Below are positions 36,544 through 40,801 of a DNA stretch of 40,801 bases, piece after piece. The first letter of the stretch is position 1. Each line of letters opens with the position of its first letter. Source of the stretch: an uncultured Parvibacter sp. (GTDB taxonomy: Bacteria > Actinomycetota > Coriobacteriia > Coriobacteriales > Eggerthellaceae); assembly GCA_947649875.1 (NCBI GenBank), contig CANSTH010000007.1:1-40801 (forward strand), written 5' to 3'. A model generated the notes under the pieces. It saw only the letters and a list, made by a program, of their open reading frames with translations. It was not told where the DNA came from and searched no databases. A program made the translations under genes and the position numbers.

Positions 36544-37380
36544 CTAGAACGTGAGAAGTTGGTCCGGCTCGTTTTGGGAGGTCGCATCGCCCAGGGAGGC
36601 GCTTATCTCTTGGGTTTGTTCGGCGGCGCCGCGGAAGATGCCGCGCTCGATGGGGCAATCCTCGAAATCGCGCCCCGTGGCAAACAGCATGTAGCGGTCG
36701 TCCACCTCCGTATTGTTGGTGGGGTCAAAGCCGTGCCAACGGCGACCATCGTGCACCTCCACCCATGCGTGAGTGGCTCCATGCCCTACCATCAGCCCCG
36801 TCACGTAACGGGCGGGGATACCAACGCTGCGACACAGGGCAATCATCACTTGCGCATAGTCTTGGCATACGCCAGTTTCGCAGCAGAAGGCCTCGGCAGC
36901 GGTAGTGGAAACGGACGTAGCGCCAGGCACGTAGCTGAACCGCGCGTGCACCGCCCCGCACAGCGCTCTCGCCTGTGCCAGCACGGTCGGGGTCTTCCCA
37001 TCGGAAGGCGAAAGACCAGCGCCCGCCACAACCTCTTTGGCGAAGCGCGCCATCTCCTCGGTGCAAGCGGTAAGGCGCGTAGGCTGCAGGAACATAGGGT
37101 GACAGGGGGTCTCGCCCGCAAGATCGCAGGCCACCATAACCTGACCAGTAGTGTAGAAGTTGAAGCTGTCGTGCTCTTCTGGCATGTAGCCCACCACTAT
37201 GCGGTTGCCAAAACCGTCTTGCTGCTCGGTGAGCACCACCCGCGGGAACGTGAATATCTGCGCATCCATCACTGTTTGGGTGTTGGTGCTTTTCGGCAGG
37301 CAGCGCAGCACGAAGCTGTGGTCGCTTACCGGTTTGCTGAACGTCAGCGACGTCTCAAACACATACGTGAGAATGCGCAT
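36544..37380 (-). CDS. Transglutaminase-like cysteine protease-fold protein
   Basis: CETGVCQDYAQVMIALCRSVGIPARYVTGLM; ATHAWVEVHDGRRWHGFDPTNN (Cys-His-Asp triad). Confidence 0.9.
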   Translation of the reverse strand: MRILTYVFETSLTFSKPVSDHSFVLRCLPKSTNTQTVMDAQIFTFPRVVLTEQQDGFGNRIVVGYMPEEHDSFNFYTTGQVMVACDLAGETPCHPMFLQPTRLTACTEEMARFAKEVVAGAGLSPSDGKTPTVLAQARALCGAVHARFSYVPGATSVSTTAAEAFCCETGVCQDYAQVMIALCRSVGIPARYVTGLMVGHGATHAWVEVHDGRRWHGFDPTNNTEVDDRYMLFATGRDFEDCPIERGIFRGAAEQTQEISASLGDATSQNEPDQLLTF

Positions 37381-37415
37381 ATTTGGTCCCTTCGAATTTC
37401 CGTCCATCCCCAATT

Positions 37416-37498
37416 CATAGGACAGAGATTCTATCTCTGCCTAACAGACAGCTGGCTTCTCCTTGCAGCTTAGGCAGACATAGAATGTCTGCCCTACG
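37416..37498. repeat. Nested palindromic element, copy D
   Basis: cataggacagagattctatctctgcc...ggcagacatagaatgtctgccctacg. Confidence 0.85.
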
Positions 37499-37527
37499 AA
37501 AACCGGTTGCAGGCCATCAACCATTCC

Positions 37528-38211
37528 CTAGAACAATCGGGCGATGAGGGTTAGCATGTGGCCGAGCTGCTCATAGGTTACTTCTGCGGGGAAGCTGGGG
37601 GCGAACACGGCGCCTATCAACTGCTTCAACGCATCGCGGTCGTACGGCATGCCGGTGCGGTCGATGCGGCTGGCCAGCTTCTGCACCTCGCGGCGCAAGT
37701 CGCCCAGCCGATAGCCCAGGCGCGTGTACAAATCCAGCCGCTCCACCGAGAAGCCGCATTTGATGATGTTGCGGGCGGCATCGTTGGCGATGTAGTCATC
37801 GCAGCTGCCCTTGAAGGCCATGATGCAGTCGGTTACCGCCTGCAAGTCCAGCAGCGGCGTGTCGGAAGCGGCGGCGGCCTGCGAATCGTTCAGCGCCATC
37901 TGCACATAGGCGGCCGACTCGCTGCCAATCACATCGCGCAGCACCACTGCGTTGTCGTAAGCCGCGTTCAGCGAGTAGGCGATGGATGCCGGCAGCTCGG
38001 CGCTGAACAGGCAATCGCGGAAGAACTGCTCGGGGTCGTCGGTTTCCTGGTTGAAGCCCAGCTCTTCCAGCTGGCCCTTCCAGTTTCCCTCCACCGAGTC
38101 CAACGCTGCATCGTAGGCGGAAAGCACGAAATGCAGCGTGGTGTAGCTGCGCTCAACGTAACGTCCCAGCCACAGCAGTCGGTCAACGCGCTCTATCGAG
38201 AGAGATCCCAT
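37528..38211 (-). CDS. Alpha-E (DUF403) domain protein
   Basis: MGSLSIERVDRLLWLGRYVERSYTTLHFVLSAYDAALD...GSESAAYVQMALN; typical alpha-E N-terminus and neighbourhood. Confidence 0.87.
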   Translation of the reverse strand: MGSLSIERVDRLLWLGRYVERSYTTLHFVLSAYDAALDSVEGNWKGQLEELGFNQETDDPEQFFRDCLFSAELPASIAYSLNAAYDNAVVLRDVIGSESAAYVQMALNDSQAAAASDTPLLDLQAVTDCIMAFKGSCDDYIANDAARNIIKCGFSVERLDLYTRLGYRLGDLRREVQKLASRIDRTGMPYDRDALKQLIGAVFAPSFPAEVTYEQLGHMLTLIARLF

Positions 38212-38362
38212 ATGCCAAACCTTCCTTCGCAGAAAGCAACATCCGTCTGAACAGCAGCGCCCCCTCGGACACCGCCAACAAAACCCCGCCGTACCGGTCA
38301 TGGCCCTGCACCGCTTAAACGAAACGCCGACGTATCGTCATCCGCTCCGCTCGGTCCGGTGC

Positions 38363-39937
38363 CTAACGAGCCAACACCCACGTGTCTTTGAACCCGCCGC
38401 CCTGGGAAGAGTTCACCACGCTGGAGCCGGCCTCGCGGGCATAGCGGGTAAGGCCACTGGGCCACACGGTGGTTTTCTCGCCAGACAGCACAAAAGCGCG
38501 AAGATCTGCCTTACGCGGCACCTCTTCACCATTTATCCAGGTGGGAAGGCACTTGAAGTCAATCACTTCCTGGGCGATAAACCGGCGCGGCTCCGCTTTC
38601 ACCTTGGCCAGCAGCTCGGCCAGGGCATCGGGCGCCAACTCGCATCCGAACACCACGCCATAGCCGCCCGCTTCAGCCACGTCTTTGATCACCAAGTTCT
38701 GGGCGTTGTCCAGCACATAGGCCAGGTCGTCCTCGTAATAGGGCAGGTAGGTGGGCGCGTTGTGCAAAATGGGAGTTTCGTCCAGGTAGTACTCCACCAT
38801 TTTGGGAACGAAGTAGTAGATGCCCTTATCATCGGCAGCCCCGTTGCCAGGAGCGTTGATAATGGCCAGGTTGCCGGCGCGATAAGCGGTCATGATGTTG
38901 GGCACGCCAATGAGGCTTTCCGGCAGGAAGCACAGGGGGTCCAGATACTCGTCCGACAGGCGGCGATACACCGCCCCCACCCGGGTATTGCGCGTACTGT
39001 CGCGATAGTACAGCACTTCGTTCTCCACGAACAGCTCGGACGGCTCGGCCAGCACCGCCCCAATGCGTTCGGCCAGGTAAGAATGCTCGAAATAGGCAGC
39101 GTTGTAGCGACCGGGGGTGAGCACCACGTTGATGCCGCCGCAGTTCACATTGTCCATCACTGCCCGCAGGCGGTCGGAGTAGTCGCGGTTATCCACCAGC
39201 GGCGTGTTCTTGAACGTGTGGGCATCGCAACGGCGACACAGCGTGCGCGCCACCAACGGATAGGACGCCCCCGACGGAATACGCAGGTTGTCCTCCAGCA
39301 CGTACCACACGCCGTCATCGCCTTCCACCAGGTCGATGCCCGAAATATGCGAGTAGATGCCCTTCGGCGGAACAATGCCCTCCACTTGCGGCAAGAAGCC
39401 CGACGAGGCATAGGCGAAATGCTGCGGAATCACGCCATCTTTGATGATTTGCGCCTCGTTATATAGGTCCAGCAGATAAGCATTCAGGGCGTCCACCCGC
39501 TGAATGAGGCCTCGTTCCAGCACCGCCCAATCGGCGGCGGATATTACGCGCGGAATAGCATCGAAGGGGAACAGGCGCTCTTCGAACTGGCCATTTTTGT
39601 ACAGCCCGAACTTCACACCATAACGGGCCAGCTGCTGGTTGATGCGAGGGCTGTAACCCACCAGTCGCGTATAAATTTGCGGTTGGCCCTCCTCGGGCGC
39701 ATTACAGCAGTCGCAATCGCATACCTCCGCCATGCCCACATCGGGAATGGCGTCCGGCGCTCCACTGGTTACCACCTCAGGGTCGAACGACTGCGGGGTG
39801 ACGGCATCGGAAAGCGGCTCATCGGGGCTCACCGATTGCATTTGCGCTTGGCTGGCTGCCTGTGCGCTTGCAGACGGTCCTTGATTGGCAGCTCGATCTT
39901 CCGATGGCGAATAGGGGTGCTCTTCGGATGGCGTCAT
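38363..39937 (-). CDS. Circularly permuted ATP-grasp type 2 (DUF404/407) protein with N-terminal extension
   Basis: VRFGLYKN-like GVKFGLYKNGQFEERLFPFDAIPRVI; ISGIDLVEGDDGVWYVLEDNLRIPSGASYPLVAR; GVVFGCELAPDAL; IAQEVIDFKCLPTW. Confidence 0.9.
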   Translation of the reverse strand: MTPSEEHPYSPSEDRAANQGPSASAQAASQAQMQSVSPDEPLSDAVTPQSFDPEVVTSGAPDAIPDVGMAEVCDCDCCNAPEEGQPQIYTRLVGYSPRINQQLARYGVKFGLYKNGQFEERLFPFDAIPRVISAADWAVLERGLIQRVDALNAYLLDLYNEAQIIKDGVIPQHFAYASSGFLPQVEGIVPPKGIYSHISGIDLVEGDDGVWYVLEDNLRIPSGASYPLVARTLCRRCDAHTFKNTPLVDNRDYSDRLRAVMDNVNCGGINVVLTPGRYNAAYFEHSYLAERIGAVLAEPSELFVENEVLYYRDSTRNTRVGAVYRRLSDEYLDPLCFLPESLIGVPNIMTAYRAGNLAIINAPGNGAADDKGIYYFVPKMVEYYLDETPILHNAPTYLPYYEDDLAYVLDNAQNLVIKDVAEAGGYGVVFGCELAPDALAELLAKVKAEPRRFIAQEVIDFKCLPTWINGEEVPRKADLRAFVLSGEKTTVWPSGLTRYAREAGSSVVNSSQGGGFKDTWVLAR

Positions 39938-40080
39938 GGCCTCTCCCCTCTTGTTGTGGAAACTCCCAACATATGCGGGCGCATAGCCGCCCGAACCTCC
40001 ACGCAACCAAGCGCAAACCTCACGCTTAGCCGACTATCCCCATAGTAATGGTTCGACAGCCAATTCACGCCTGAAAACAG

Positions 40081-40129
40081 AAAAGCCCCGTTGCCGGGGC
40101 CTTGTTCGCTGGCGGAGGAGGAGGGATTC
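40081..40129 (-). repeat. Duplicated terminator + tRNA-Ser 3' tail (copy 1)
   Basis: 49 nt, 48/49 identical to 40277-40325. Confidence 0.85.
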
Positions 40130-40276
40130 CGATTTTCGCTGGCGCGAAAATCACGGCCTCGGGGCGGTGCCCTCGGCCCGAATCCCGGGCGGCGCGCCAC
40201 TGGCGCCCCGCCTTTTCGGAATTCGACCTCATCGGTTCGAATCCCTCCCTTGCAGTTGAAACTCCGCTGGAAATGA

Positions 40277-40298
40277 AAAAGCCCCGTTGCCGGGGCCT
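40277..40298 (-). terminator. Rho-independent terminator of tRNA-Ser(CGA)
   Basis: Minus-strand GCCCCGGCAACGGGGCTTTTTC. Confidence 0.8.
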
Positions 40299-40305
40299 TG
40301 TTCAC

Positions 40306-40398
40306 TGGCGGAGGAGGAGGGATTCGAACCCTCGTTACGCGGGTTACGCGTAAAACGGTTTTCGAGACCGCCGCATTCAACCACTCTGCCACCCCTCC
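40306..40398 (-). tRNA. tRNA-Ser (anticodon CGA), CCA encoded
   Basis: Minus strand GGAGGGGTGGCAGAGTGGTTGAATGCGGCGGTCTCGAAAACCG...GAGGGTTCGAATCCCTCCTCCTCCGCCA; long variable arm. Confidence 0.93.
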
Positions 40399-40433
40399 GC
40401 TTGGGGTGTGGACGTTACATTCCGTCCTCGTTC

Positions 40434-40456
40434 AAAAAAGCCCTCGCAGTCGAGGG
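40434..40456 (-). terminator. Rho-independent terminator of tRNA-Ser(GGA)
   Basis: Minus-strand CCCTCGACTGCGAGGGCTTTTTT. Confidence 0.85.
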
Positions 40457-40467
40457 CGGATTATTCG

Positions 40468-40559
40468 TGGCGGAGAGATGGGGATTCGAACCCCAGATAC
40501 GCTTTTGGCGCATACACGATTTCCAATCGTGCTCCTTCGGCCAGCTCGGACATCTCTCC
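40468..40559 (-). tRNA. tRNA-Ser (anticodon GGA), CCA encoded
   Basis: Minus strand GGAGAGATGTCCGAGCTGGCCGAAGGAGCACGATTGGAAATCGTG...CTGGGGTTCGAATCCCCATCTCTCCGCCA. Confidence 0.94.
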
Positions 40560-40670
40560 GCGTATATGGCTTGTGCAGCTGCACAGTAGCTAAATATTGT
40601 AACAAATCTTCGCGGTTTCACAAGGGGGCATTTTAGAAAGCCACCGCCAAGCCCGTCGCCTGACATGAGG

Positions 40671-40733
40671 CCATGCCATCATTCCCAACCCGTGACATGC
40701 ATGGGCCATGCCATCATCCCCGTCCCCTGACAT
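40671..40733 (+). repeat. Two degenerate copies of the TGCCATCA..CCCCGTCCCC.GACAT repeat
   Basis: ccatgccatcattcccaacccgtgacatg and ccatgccatcatccccgtcccctgacatg; a partial third unit (cccgtcgcctgacatg) precedes. Confidence 0.75.
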
Positions 40734-40753
40734 GGGATCCTGGCTCATTAAAC

Positions 40754-40782
40754 ATCGAGGGCGCCCGGTGGACGCCCTCGAT
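40754..40782. repeat. Perfect 10-bp hairpin, possible terminator of a neighbouring gene
   Basis: ATCGAGGGCG-CCCGGTGGA-CGCCCTCGAT. Confidence 0.5.
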
Positions 40783-40801
40783 AAGTAGTTTGGAAAATGC
40801 T

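Noticed and set aside
38300-39466. 388-aa plus-strand ORF opposite the ATP-grasp gene
   Set aside because: Shadow ORF; the minus strand has clear ATP-grasp motifs.
40110-40245. A third intact tRNA gene next to tRNA-Ser(CGA)
   Set aside because: Only tail-like and T-arm-like fragments are present; no acceptor/anticodon arms assemble into a full tRNA.

Overview
The window is a high-GC chromosomal segment. Gene content and style resemble an Eggerthellaceae/Coriobacteriia genome; this is inferred from protein families, with no search run. It contains: the N-terminus of a multi-TM protein running off the left edge; a TorD-like chaperone plus a three-subunit molybdopterin oxidoreductase operon (+); an ABC exporter; purE; iorAB; a long non-coding, repeat-rich segment; a DUF454 protein; an XRE-antitoxin/zeta-toxin pair; an orphan prepilin peptidase; a second molybdo-oxidoreductase operon (-) with a LysR regulator, whose Fe-S subunit carries an in-frame amber stop; a HemW-like radical SAM protein; purD; purA; a SAM methyltransferase; a YhaN/YhaO-type (SbcCD-like) pair; dnaB-rplI-rpsR-ssb-rpsF; an acidic hypothetical protein; two tandem AstE/AspA-like (M14) proteins; a transglutaminase / alpha-E / circularly permuted ATP-grasp cluster; and two tRNA-Ser genes. 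The main observations for a second look are: the amber-interrupted ferredoxin subunit; the M14-like pair in which the first copy lacks the expected metal-ligand and catalytic residues, preceded by a 22-bp leader hairpin with strand-specific G-U pairs; the ATP-grasp/alpha-E/transglutaminase cluster; four copies of a ~78-83 bp nested palindromic element; a 26-bp 'TGCCATCAcCCCCGTCCCCcGACAT' repeat family at three loci; a duplicated tRNA-Ser 3' tail next to a structured insert; a nested hairpin candidate at 33010-33116; and a terminator-like module shared by two loci.
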